A stretch of 64,000 nucleotides of DNA from Macrotrachela quadricornifera. Lineage: Eukaryota > Rotifera > Eurotatoria > Philodinida > Philodinidae. Within the stretch, counting starts at the first letter, position 1. Every line of letters starts with the position of its first letter. The translations under genes were made by a program, and so were the position numbers. Under the pieces are notes generated by a model that saw only the letters and a program-made list of their open reading frames with translations, was not told the origin of the DNA and made no database searches. The stretch covers positions 253,274 to 317,273 of the forward strand of contig JAJEKB010019224.1 in the NCBI GenBank assembly GCA_022393335.1. Direction: 5' to 3'. Shown one piece after another: positions 26,398 to 37,735 of the stretch.

Positions 26398-28408
26398 ATT
26401 AACATTATTATTCCTATTTTTCTACGTATGAATATGATTGCTATTACTGTTTTGCTTCGCTGCACAATCATTTTTGTATATCTGTCATATGTCGTTTTTT
26501 TTCTCTTCATGACATGTATATTAATATATAAGAGATAGGTAGCGTAAGAGTACAGATGTACAGTAAAAACGAATGAAATTATGTTTTTAAAGTAATATGC
26601 AATAAAAAATATCTTTAAAAAAATGATAAATTAAATTTTCATGGCAAAATATAATGATAGAAAGATGGAAGTAATAAAAAAAGAGCAAATATGTTGTTAA
26701 ATACGTAAGAGAAATCATTGAATTTGCTTCTTTTTGTTTTGTAAAATTATGAAATGTTCTACTTATGAGTTTTTCTATTTTAACAATACTTTGGAATTCC
26801 GTAACTATTATAATATATTTATGATTGTTGATTATTAGTAGTAAAGTATCAGATCTGATAGAATTAGGCTCGATTTGAGGTTTTTAAAAATTGAAATCGA
26901 TTTGAACCGAGTCAAAACTTGCCAAAAACTAACAATGTGTTAAGAAATAATTTTTTGATGAGATCAGTTCGCGTTTTCTTGAAATTCAATCAAACTTAAA
27001 ACGAAATTGATCTAAAGATTTTTGAATCAAAGCGAGCCCATTTCTAGGTTAAGAGATGATTAGAATACTATAATAATCTGAATGCAACATATATCAATTG
27101 TATAAACAAGGCAATTCAACGATATGATTACTACTAAAGTATTGATATTTGATTATATTAAAGTTCTTTTGCAATTTTCGTACTCCACACAACACAGCTG
27201 CTATTTGATTGTTATGATATTTATTTTCATTATTCAATAGTTATGTGCTTAAAAATATATTTGATACAATAGACTATTTACAAAGAATACAGTGTTTTGC
27301 TTTCTTTATTCGTATATTTAATTACATAATGTCTCTATTTTTTTTCATTTATCTATTTCAATTATATTCTTTATTTCATCGTAATCATTTGTTTAATAAA
27401 TATTAATAAATAAGGATTGTATTTTCATTCAACATCATTAGTGTTATTGTTATGATTAATTTAAATAAGAAAAAGTATGATTTATTTTTTTTAAATTGAT
27501 ATCTACGATGAGGTCTCAAATGTATTTTTTCGTTAATTCTCAAAAATGATTTCAAGGTCTTTTTAATGATTTATCAAAAAATCTCTAAAAATTTGACATT
27601 TTCTTAGTGTTTATGAGGAGTTCTTCTATGAATTTATAGAAACTATTAAGGATTTTTACTCAGCAGAGTAGCTAAGAAATTTGACCTCAATCAGTATTAG
27701 CAAATATAAATCTATGATTTACAAAAATTATTTCTCAAAAAAAATAAACAATGAGAGGAACATTCAAGTTTACATCTATTACATATAATAGTTTAGATCT
27801 TTAAATGCAAAGAATAAAGCAAATATTTTCGACTATTAGGTAAAATTGCCTAATATATTATATATTTGTATTATCATTCTAAAGCTTATCCTATGTCTTA
27901 TTATCTTTCTATGAAGAATTATTAAAAAATTGTGTGAGTTTCATCACTATGCACCATTTCTTCTGTTTACATTCTCATGATATAGATATATCTATTGATA
28001 AAACTTAATCAAGTGGTATATACTTGAATGAAGGATTGAGATATTTCTTCTGTAAATGAAATGATTAATCAGTATTTAACTATTGAAATAAATAATAGGT
28101 TCTCGCGTATATATATACACATAAATATTTTAAAAAATCACATTTTATTATTGAATACAAAACAAAAAAAAATTAGCATTTCAACTGTTTTTTTTTCTTG
28201 CAACAATATTTAATACTTTTTGTAAAATTAATAAATCATTAAATCAAAATTTTTCATTATTTCAAACAGGAAAAAAAAAGTATTCTTATTTAACAAATAC
28301 TGATCGAATGTAATATTATATTTAAGAAAAACACATTATTCTATTACATTGTTAAGTTTCTAACAATAATTTTTATTTTATAAGATATACATAAATTTCT
28401 TTTTTCTT
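26398..28408. other. Intergenic DNA between the GT31 and TMEM106 genes
   Basis: About 2 kb. It contains the short inverted repeat at 26867-27038 (listed separately) and AT-rich sequence. No coding frame is supported. The GT31 promoter should lie at the left end (both neighbouring genes read leftwards). Confidence 0.5.
26867..27038. repeat. Small divergent inverted repeat (foldback)
   Basis: The left arm starts GGCTCGATTTGAGG and the right arm ends CAAAGCGAGCC. Reverse-complementing the right arm gives GGCTCGCTTTGATT, which aligns with the left arm over about 40 nt with many mismatches. No clear target-site duplication. Likely a decayed MITE-like element. Confidence 0.4.
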
Positions 28409-29140
28409 TTATAAATCTTTAATAGTTGTATTAATTATAAGATTTTCATGTGGTTTCCATTCTCCTCTATTACATAAAACATATTGATAAGAAATATCAT
28501 TTGTTGTTTGAATTCTATTAAGAAGAAAATCTGCATATGTTAATATTGTTTGTAATTTAAACATAAGCATTTGTCGAAATATACCATGACATACACGATA
28601 TACCATTGTATCAGAAGTAAAATCAAGTTTAATAGTTAAATTTGATTGTATTCTACCTAATGGTCGTAAAAACATTTTATTACCATAAATTATGTCAGAA
28701 TCTGTATTAATTAATACAAGTTGATGTTCAATTAATATTGTTAAATTAATTAAACGTATTGGTACCCAATTATCTGATTTAATAATTGTATGATGATTAA
28801 ATTTTAAATTAAAATAACTACTATTTCTATATGTATCATTAGTAACATCAATAACAATAGGATTTTGTATAGATAAATGTACAGAACGTGGAAGAATAAT
28901 AGCAATAACAGCTGAAGCAATAATTGTACAAAAAATAATTGTTAGAATAATCCATAAGAATGTATGTCGTTGTTTAAGTCGAACATCATCAAGTGGAATT
29001 AGAGCAACAAGACCGGGTGATTGTATTACTGAACCTGTACCTTGACATGTTGGACATTGACGATTACTTAATAAATTTTCATTTGTCGTATTTAAAAGTG
29101 GTTCATCATCGGTATCCGATATTATTGTTGTTGACTCCAT
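28409..29140 (-). CDS. TMEM106: TMEM106 family lysosomal membrane protein
   Basis: Single-pass type II protein of late endosomes/lysosomes. In vertebrates TMEM106B regulates lysosome size, acidification and transport. 243 aa, one exon. The conserved cytosolic block CPTCQGTGSV (29-38) with its CxxC, followed by LVALIPLDDVRLKQRH (44-59), is diagnostic. The TM helix is at about 62-84, followed by PRS. The lumenal domain has several NxS/T sites and a C-terminal YQYVLC-NRG block equivalent to the YQYVDC of vertebrate members. Length is close to the family norm. The start is the ATG at 29140, ahead of a DDEPLL-type acidic leader. The missing introns are notable beside the many-intron genes nearby. 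Confidence 0.92.
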   Translation of the reverse strand: MESTTIISDTDDEPLLNTTNENLLSNRQCPTCQGTGSVIQSPGLVALIPLDDVRLKQRHTFLWIILTIIFCTIIASAVIAIILPRSVHLSIQNPIVIDVTNDTYRNSSYFNLKFNHHTIIKSDNWVPIRLINLTILIEHQLVLINTDSDIIYGNKMFLRPLGRIQSNLTIKLDFTSDTMVYRVCHGIFRQMLMFKLQTILTYADFLLNRIQTTNDISYQYVLCNRGEWKPHENLIINTTIKDL

Positions 29141-30734
29141 TGTAAATATATATTTCGATTAATTTCTTGTTTTCTTCAACATTTCTGCATCTTTTTATAT
29201 TCTCTCTCCGTTCTTTTGCTTTCTATATTTATTTGTTCTGTTTGTATTATAGCTTTTTCTTTTTCTTTTTCTTTCTCTTCAACATCGGGCAATAGTGATA
29301 AATATGTTATTTCTTTTTTGCCCTACACATTGCTAACCTACACTTTTTTTTCTTCGTTCGTTCTCTTATAACTATGTGTGATCATGTTGTTCTTTGTTAT
29401 GTTCAGGTTCATGGTAATATCAAGATATATAACCTTGATAATAAAATGATTATTTTAGTTTATCAAATTTTTTTTTGAGAAAAAAAAACATCTAAAAGCT
29501 TTTTATTTTTTTGAATATTATTTATATATAATTTGTATGAATACAATATTTTATAATCAAAATGAAATTATTTGTTAGATGTCGCTTTATTTCAATTAGA
29601 TATAATAAAAAGCCTATCCTGTAAAAGAGACTAACGTGAATAAAATAAAATTTTAAATAAAATTCTTTTGTTTCACTATTAGAAAATATAATATTTTGTA
29701 TACAGTAGCGGATTATTATATGAAATGTTATTTTGATCGTTTAAGGATATTTATAAATGTATCTTTTGGAGAAATATAATCTGTTTGATTTTGAAATTGA
29801 TATATGTATATGTAATATTCCTTCGTAAGTTTTATCATCAATTTTTGACATTTCTCATTCATATTAATCAAATATTTACGTGTTTTTTCTTGCAATTTTA
29901 TTGTACACTACAAAGTAGTGAGAGCTAAACTAGATTCATGAGAATCAAGTCCGATAACAAAATCCTCCTCTTTTAACTTTTTAAACACCATTGTTCAACT
30001 AATGAGTAAAATTTCTTATAGATTTTATATTTAATATGAATAGTGTCTATTATGATTATTTTCATAAAAAATTTTTGAAAAATCTTATTAAAAGCTATTT
30101 TCAAACCATATACTTGCACTCTCCTATGAGAATGGCAAAGTAATATTTTGGTTCTTCTCGGAACGAAGTACGAACATGAGCTAAATATTAGATTGAAAGT
30201 TATGACAAAATCGATCTTTGGAAGGGCACTTAAGAGTTACTCCTAACTTGGCTTCAATACGGAAAACTGAAATATTTTGGGACGGAAAAAGAACATCATC
30301 GTTCTTCCACCTTCTTACAGGTGATACTTCAAAAACGATCAGTAGAGAGAGCCGCATACTGATGTCTTTTTTGGTTTGCGAGTTTGTTCCAAAAATTAAA
30401 ACATTTGAAAAAACCCTACTTTTTTTTATTTATGCTAGGTACTGTGATGCTCGAAAGCACTAACAGAAAAATTCTTAGAGCTAATTAAAGCCATTAAGCG
30501 TATTATAATGTAAAAAGTGCTACACTTGCAGGTGTATTAATCGTGGTAGATAACCAATTAACTATTGACCGGTATTATTAAAAGGAATGAGCAAAAAAAA
30601 GACGAAGAATACGAATTGATAAAAAAAACAGAGAAAAGAACACTTGCACACTGTGCTTGAAGCGAAAGCATGCCGATACTATGAGAATGAGTAGTTTAAC
30701 ACGTACTCAATTGTCTGTTTCTTTATGTAGGTAT
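29141..30734. other. Intergenic DNA right of TMEM106
   Basis: The TMEM106 promoter should lie at the left end. From about 30110 rightwards the base composition becomes more balanced than the surroundings. The plus-strand frame 30218-30463 has no recognisable domain. No other feature seen. Confidence 0.4.
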
Positions 30735-31087
30735 TCATGAATTATACTTGGTATCACTACAAGTGGTTGCTTTGTCTCTTTCTTTCCACTGTATTGGTGG
30801 GGCCTGAGGGCATTGAGCATTATACGGAAGTTGTAATCCGGATTGCTGACCATCGTACATAGGAAGTGGGTGATCGGTTTCTTTAATCTGTCCTGTTACT
30901 TTGATTATGGGTGATACTTTACAATACAGGAATTAAATTTTTCCTAGTCTTGAATAAGATTTTTTGTCTCCCCGTGGCTAGAGTCAGCATGCATCTTACA
31001 GTTTTGTTGCCAAAGTATAATCTGCGAATCAGTTGCACTTTTAGCTGAGCAAGAGCATAATATGAAAAACTTAAATGTAATTGACAT
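30735..31087 (-). CDS. Possible small two-exon gene or gene fragment, unknown product
   Basis: I do not recognise this. On the minus strand an ATG at 31087 opens a frame to a donor (GTAAGA at 30999). Joining it to an acceptor at 30917 gives a 270-nt phase-matched coding sequence (89 aa) ending at TGA 30737..30735. The second exon's peptide has balanced, protein-like composition (ETDHPLPMYDGQQSG, then CPQAPPIQWKERDKATTC). That is unlike the Lys/Asn/Ile-rich peptides of the surrounding AT-rich DNA. The acceptor lacks a good pyrimidine tract. It may be a remnant exon of a decayed gene rather than a live one. Confidence 0.3.
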
Positions 31088-32254
31088 TTCGATAAAAAAA
31101 CACTATATTACAATGTGTATAACAGAAAATAATGCATAAGTATATAAGGAACTGTTTCCTTGCTGCACTTATAAATCAGATTTAGTATAGAATAAATATC
31201 AAAAGATTGCTACACATTGAGAATAGATTTAATCATGAAAAGAATAGTTATTAGCATTTATTGCCTTGAATGATTGATCTTTATATCATTAGAAAATAAT
31301 ACAATATTAATAAATAAATATATATTGGATGTTTGATTGTACAATCTAAGATAAATATAGTCTACCAAAAAATATCCAAAGCAATGACGATCTTTGCAGA
31401 CAAGAAAAACAGAAATAGAATAAAAATTAATAGAAACTTGTTTTGTCATTTCCAGTTAATTACATTGTGATTTTATATATTCCTACCGTATTAACTTGTA
31501 ATAGAACCTTTTAGATATATTTTAATGAATTCTGACAGAATCTAATAATAATCTCAGTGACACTTAATCATTGTTGTTTGGATAAAACAAGTTAAAGTGC
31601 ATATATATACAAAGATCGTAGTATGTTTATTCAAAAACTAGATAATACAAAGAAAAAGAAAAAAAGATGGTGGAGAACCTATTCCAAAGCAGTTGCCTCC
31701 TTAGCTTTTACAATGTCGTAACAAATAAAATACTATTTTAAAGTGAATAGTGCAAATGTTTTAAGTGTTTATTTTTGTAGTTAAATATAAACATCTGTAT
31801 ATCTAAAAGACATTATAATACCGTCTACATATATCTCGAATTCTTCTTCTCATTTAAAATAAGATCAAATCCCTATGAAATATAGTATTGTTTTATGAAA
31901 ATACTGATTTCATCAATGCTTTAATCAATCTGAATATTTTCTATATTAATTTTTACAATCAAAACGATTGTACATTCATAATGAAATAGAAAACTTCTCT
32001 TGACACTATCATATAAAAATTAGACATTGATATATGTGTTATACCATCTCTCCGCTACACATTAAAATAATTTCTATAAATGGCATTTCTGTCATTCTAA
32101 TCGCCAGATGCCCACATGTAAACAAATCGATGAAAATAGTATACCATAACATATAGAAAGATATAAACATAATGTTTCCTTTTCTTTTTTTAGTATATAG
32201 AATAAGCAAGATTTCTCGATATTTTCATTATTCAAAAACATAACAAGAAAGACG
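31088..32254. other. Spacer upstream of the RNase T2 gene
   Basis: AT-rich, with no gene seen. A strong pyrimidine tract ending in TAG at 32191-32193 lies 61 nt before the RNase ATG and is a candidate 5'-UTR or trans-splice acceptor. Confidence 0.5.
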
Positions 32255-33013
32255 ATGAAGAATAATCGTATACGTTATTTGATAATTTCTATTGCTATTG
32301 CTCTTCTATTACTCATTATTATTGGTACAGTTTTTTATTTAATTATTCGTCGTAGTGAACGACAAGTAATTACTTATGATTTATTATGTCCTCGACCGAA
32401 ACAATATGAAACTGATTATGATTTTGATTATACAAAAAAACCTCATGAATATCGTAATATAAATAGTTCAATAGATTATTTTCGTTTAAGTATATCATGG
32501 TCTCCAACATTTTGTGAAGGAAAATCTCATATAAAAAATTTATTTCAATGTCAACATTCATTTGGTTTTATTGTTCATGGATTATGGCCAAGTACAATGA
32601 AAAAAGATAATAAATCACATTCAATTCGTTCACATCCAAGAAATTGTCGAAATGAAAATCCTATATCAATTGATATAATTAAAAAATATTTTTGTATAAT
32701 GCCTTCAGAAATTTTAATGCAAGATGAATGGGAAAAACATGGTACATGTTATTGGCAAAAACCTGAAGATTATTTTGAACAAATTAAAATACTTTATTCA
32801 AAAATACGTTTACCAAATAATATAAATGAAATATTAAATAATCATAATATTACAAGACGTGCAAGATATGAAAATATTAAACAAAGTTTTTTAAATATTA
32901 ATCCACAATTAACATCTGATCATATTGATATAATGATGAAAAATAGAGGAAAAAAATTAAGAGAAGTTGCTTTTTGTTATGATAAAAATTTCACTCATAT
33001 TAAATGTATGTAA
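32255..33013 (+). CDS. RNase T2 family endoribonuclease with N-terminal membrane anchor
   Basis: Acid-type secretory/lysosomal RNase that cleaves RNA through a 2',3'-cyclic phosphate intermediate. 252 aa in one exon. Both active-site signatures are intact: CAS I HGLWP (108-112, catalytic His108) and CAS II EWEKHGTC (158-165, Glu158, Lys161 and His162). The upstream LSISWSPTFC block and a C-terminal CYDK-x(n)-C pair that should form a disulfide are also present. Instead of a cleaved signal peptide, residues 8-31 form a long hydrophobic helix followed by RRSER. That predicts a type II membrane protein with a lumenal or extracellular RNase domain; a cleaved signal is possible but less likely. 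The ORF starts at its first ATG. An alternative splice at AAAT|GTATGT near 33006 would remove the last Cys, so I prefer the unspliced end. Confidence 0.92.
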   Translation: MKNNRIRYLIISIAIALLLLIIIGTVFYLIIRRSERQVITYDLLCPRPKQYETDYDFDYTKKPHEYRNINSSIDYFRLSISWSPTFCEGKSHIKNLFQCQHSFGFIVHGLWPSTMKKDNKSHSIRSHPRNCRNENPISIDIIKKYFCIMPSEILMQDEWEKHGTCYWQKPEDYFEQIKILYSKIRLPNNINEILNNHNITRRARYENIKQSFLNINPQLTSDHIDIMMKNRGKKLREVAFCYDKNFTHIKCM

Positions 33014-33782
33014 CATAACTGAATAATAATTTTTCTTTTTCTATTAATCATTTATAGTTTATTATTTCAATAAATATAGTTAGTTATAAAAAAACAGTAA
33101 ATATTTTACAGTAAGATAAACTATGAATACTAGAATAATTAAATAATGTTTTCAAAAAGCATATTACTCGATATTCGAGAAGATGTACGTAGGAATATAA
33201 TATATCGTCTTCTCATTACTACAATTGCTTTTTAATGTATAATATTCTGACCTTGTATTAATCATATTTATATGTCTATTCGTTCTTATATCAAAGAAAA
33301 ATGTGTTGAAAGGTAAAAAAAAATAATGAGAGATATGGAATACAGATTTTGAATAAACATTATGTGAAGGTTAAAACTCCTACTAGCTCTTTCAATTATC
33401 AAGATAATATAATTGTTAATTATGATATATGAAGGGGTAAATGAAAAAAAAAATTTTTTTTCAAAACATTCAAGTAGCTAAATCTTGATTTTTTGATTGC
33501 TTCTATTCAATTTTTGTTTAAACAATCGAATTGAAAAAGAAAAGAAAAGAAAATGAATGTCCTTGTTTAATTCAAACAGAATAATATTATTAATCTTACT
33601 TTTGTAACCATCACTTTATTGTTAACTAAAAAATTGGTCAAATATAACAAAAATTATAAATCAAATGAATACATATTTCAAGACTTGCAATGGTATATAT
33701 ATATATACATATGTATATTCATTTTTCTCAGCATTATTATAGATATTACTTATACAGGATAGAAAATAATATTCTACAAGGG

Positions 33783-34433
33783 AAGTATTACTATTATTTC
33801 AAACCGAAGACATAATACATTTTATATCAAATAGAAGCTCATCAAAAATTAGCTTTATTGATGATTAAAAATTTTTGTAAAATGTTGTAGGATTATAATT
33901 CATTGAAAGCTGTCTTAAGAATGTACTAAAAAGTCTGCAATTTTTTTTTACACTTTTTTATGGATAAAAAGGAGTGGTCTTGTTTACATTAAATTCAGCT
34001 GTTTTCTATTAGTCTTCGTATGTAAGATATTTGAAAATATACTCATTCGATGCAGTGTGAAAAACATATTTATATCTTGAAACATTTGAGAGAGTGAAAA
34101 TCATTAAAACAAAAATGCTAATTTTATTGAAGAATCAACTATTTTTCTTCCATATCAAAATATATAAACTTTTTCAAATAGTTTTTAATGTATACAATTT
34201 TGTAGAGCTCAATAAACTCTATCAAACAATGTAAAAATATCCAAGAAAAATATTTTACTCTGTTTTTAAATGATTAATATCTCACTTTTCCATCTAACAA
34301 AAGTATCAGTTTAATTTCGATATTAAAATGTTTTAATACTCTTCACTATTTCGTATCAAAAAATCTAATTTTTGATGAGCTTTCATTTGATATAAATTTA
34401 TTGTCTTCTATTTGAAATTATAGTAATACTCTT
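33783..34433. repeat. Foldback element with about 75-bp terminal inverted repeats
   Basis: Arms 33783-33857 and 34360-34433. The left arm begins AAGTATTACTATTATTTCAAA, and the reverse complement of the right arm reads AAGAGTATTACTATAATTTC. Both contain TATATCAAA followed by AGCTCATCAAAAATTAG. The internal 500 bp shows no transposase frame. No convincing target-site duplication found. Confidence 0.7.
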
Positions 34434-35249
34434 CTTAAATAATGTTAATTCCTATTGTATATTTGGAATGCTAATTTATGTAAAAGTCAATCATAAATGA
34501 GCATATTCGTATATATATTTATTTATTTATTTAAATTATACTGTATTGTATCATCATAAATATAAAATCATTCTTTTTAAAATTTTGTGTAGTTAATAAA
34601 ATTCATTTCTTTGGAATATTGTTTTTCGTTCTGCAGAATGAACAAACATCAGGGTAATTGTGTCTTTTTATTTACATAACAAATATGTTAAATAGGTATA
34701 TATATAATAGACTTGAATTTTCTTTTTATTGTTATTTGTTTATTCATTTGATTCTATGGTTGTGGCTTGATTCATTTTTACATAAACGATCCTTTTCTAC
34801 TCAAACACAAAAGTAAAAATCGTACGTTTTTTTTTGAAAAAAAATCCCTCACGTTACATTTAATGTTTGCTGTTTAATATAGCTTTTTTTATATGAGTAC
34901 ACGTCGAAAGTAAACGAAAGCTATTTGCTCGTTTATATTTTTATTTCTGGATCATTAAACTGGAAAAAAGAATTTTTTGAAGTTTGTATATTAAATAGTA
35001 GGTTATATGAATACATTATTTGAATAAATACTTTCGAACTTATTTATTACTTACAAATACCTTTCTTAGTGTTCTGGTCCAACTATATTTTAAAAGGTAT
35101 GATGACTAAGAGTGTTTTGTATGAAAAAATGCATTTAAATGTATGTATTCTTTCTTTATAAAAGGGGTAAATGAGCATATGTTAGCATCAATAAATTCAA
35201 TGAAAATATTAATATTTATGTTGTTATTCATATGGTATCAATCAGTTAA

Positions 35250-36292
35250 GGGTATTTGTAAAATACGCACTCACCCACTCTGATCGCCGTTTCAATCGAA
35301 GACAGTATCAATCCATAGAGCATAAAACTCTCCCCTACTCATATGACCTCACTCTGACCTGTTATCTACAGAGCATTTATGAAAAAAGAATCAAAAACTA
35401 TTTGTATCAATCCACTCTAACCCACATATTAACGAAACAAGTAATGGTTGTTAATAAACAAAACTATCAAAGGTACTCATTATGTATACACCAAATCCAA
35501 TTCGAATTAAATCTAAAGACGGATGTAACGGTGACTATAATCGATCCACTGGTAACCAATATCGATCGGTAATTGTTCTATCGGTAGGTATCCATAAGTA
35601 TTCATTGTCTATCCAATGAAAGAAGTACCTATTAGTCCTCATGGATTATCCTATAGAATATCCGTTATTCGTCATGCCCTATCCTATAGAAGCATCTATA
35701 GGTCCTTATAAGCTATTTCGAAGTACCCATTATAACTGCTTATGCCGTATCTGGAGCACCTTCATAATTCTTAAGTCCCTATTCAATGCTGACCTCATGA
35801 TAGACCATGAAGACTTATGAAGAGTACCTCAAATACACCAAAAGAATCGATAAAGGATACTCTTAAATAGCCTACAAGGGCCTATGATGGGCACTCCAAA
35901 TAGATTATAAAGACATATAGGTGCTTCTGTAGGATGGGGCATGACGAATTACGGATATACTATAGGATATACCGATCGATATTGGTTACCAGTAGACTGA
36001 TTATGGTCACCGTTACATTCGTCTTTAGATTTGATTCGAATTGGATTTGGTGTATACATAATGGGTATCTTTAATAGTTTTATTTATTAACGGCTATTAC
36101 TTGTTTTGTTAAGATATAGGTCAGAGTAGATCGATAAAAATGATATTTGATTCTTTTTGCGTAAATGTTCTGCACATAATAATAGGTCAGAGTGAGCTCA
36201 TATAAGTGCAGAGTTTTATGCTTTATGAATTGATACTGTCTTCGTTTGAAACGGCGATCAGAGTAGGTGAGTGCGTATTTTATAAATACCCG
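35250..36292. mobile_element. Long foldback/MITE-like element with 8-bp flanking duplication
   Basis: About 1.04 kb, almost entirely palindromic. The left end GGGTATTTGTAAAATACGCA mirrors the right end TGCGTATTTTATAAATACCC. The arms stay alignable for about 330 bp, including ATTCGAATT and the reverse-complementary GTTACATTCGTC / GGATGTAACGG blocks. A further matching inner segment lies at about 35660-35720 and 35920-35965. The octamer TCAGTTAA occurs at 35242-35249 and again at 36293-36300, consistent with an 8-bp target-site duplication as made by hAT-like transposases. No transposase is encoded, so it is non-autonomous. A decayed related fragment lies near 54775. Confidence 0.8.
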
Positions 36293-37148
36293 TCAGTTAA
36301 TGATATCTATTATAACCGTTTCTCATATTTTGTTTTAAGTATGAATAATTTGAAAGAAAAATATTTTTACAATTTGTTTTTAATAGAATCTGATTTTTAG
36401 ATATTATGTTTGACATGTATATTGAAATTTCTATGTATAAAAGCAACCTTAAAAAATATAATTATAGAAATTATTATTAAATCATTTGATTATGTCGGTG
36501 TTTATAATTTAGTTTATTCATCAATAAGCGATTAAAGTATAATTATTCAACCAAATATTATTGTTAGTAGTAAGTAAAATATAAATACAATTTTAAATTT
36601 TTAGTTTTACGTGATATATTTTGTATTATGATGATTTTCTAAAATTAGTAAAAATTGATAAAATAAAACTTTAATATTTCGATGAAATTGTTTTTTTTTG
36701 TCAAAGATGGTATTTTTTCATTAGGAATGAAAATATTTATATATTGAATAATAAAACTTTTTGTTATGATTAGTTATACGATGAATATGACACTAAGTAT
36801 GAAGAGAAAATTTTTTTTTAAAGATTATATATAAAATATAAGATAGATGTATGAGTAAAACGAAACTTTTTACAACTCAACATGGAAATTTTAAAATTGA
36901 AATGAAATATACATACAAAAATATTTTTCTTTTGAATATTAATATTCTTTTTATATAGAAAGAAAACTTAAGAATATTTAATGAAACTAATCAAACAACC
37001 ACTAGTATAATCCATTTAATGCTACTTACTTAGTATTAATAATATTTTCAGTGATCGTCTCCAAAATACATACATCAACGTCATTCGTAAAAGTCACTGT
37101 ATAAAAAAAACAAACCGAACAGATATTGAGTATTTTTTAAATATATTC

Positions 37149-37735
37149 GGCACGACGTAAATCACCAGTGGCTCATGATAAAAAATATTAAATATCTCCA
37201 TTCTATTTTAACCAAATAAATTGGTATTTTTTTGTTGATCATAGAGGAATGTTTAAAACTTCATACAGAAGAGAAACGTCAATAAATTTCACGTAAGTGT
37301 TATAAGTGATTCTGAAAACGATACATAATCTCGTTCATATTTCTAAAAGAAATTATGTAAATACATGAAAACTTAAAATTGTAACTAATAGTTTTAATTT
37401 AATCTAAAACATATTATAAGAGAAATATTCGTCTATAATTTAAAACAAATGTGAGTTTAATTTGTGAGAACTTGCTGAATTTATAATGATCGACTTATCC
37501 AAAGTAACTCTTAGAATACAAATATAATTATATTTATTCGAAAATTGCAGAAGGTTATGGTGCTTCTTGATGTTAATTATAACATCTTAACATAGCGTTT
37601 AGTGATGTTTCTCCGCTACGAATAAAAACTGTAAATATTTCTCTCGTATCGGCAAAAAGATTGATTCATTTGGTTAGAATAGAGTGGAGATATTCAATTT
37701 TTTTGTCATGAACCACTAGTGACTCACATCATGCC
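37149..37735. repeat. Divergent foldback element (GGCA...TGCC ends)
   Basis: The left end GGCACGACGTAAATCACCAG corresponds to the reverse complement of the right end, GGCATGATGTGAGTCACTAG. The arms continue through the ATCTCCATTCTATTTTAACC / GGTTAGAATAGAGTGGAGAT blocks and are alignable, with more mismatches, for about 140 bp. The differences in the terminal 23 bp are all transitions. No coding capacity and no clear target duplication. Confidence 0.7.

Noticed and set aside
30218..30463. 81-codon plus-strand ORF
   Set aside because: No domain, no splice context; kept only as part of the slightly balanced-composition patch.
33007..33100. Extra 3' exon of RNase T2
   Set aside because: A GTATGT donor and TTATAG acceptor exist, but splicing would remove the conserved last Cys and add an Asn/Tyr-rich end.
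35242..36300. piggyBac-type element with TTAA target
   Set aside because: TTAA is present at both flanks, but the full octamer TCAGTTAA repeats, and taking TTAA as the target would leave an unmatched CAG-containing extension on the right end.
36206..36400. 64-codon ORF
   Set aside because: Its first part lies in the right arm of the 35250-36292 foldback element.
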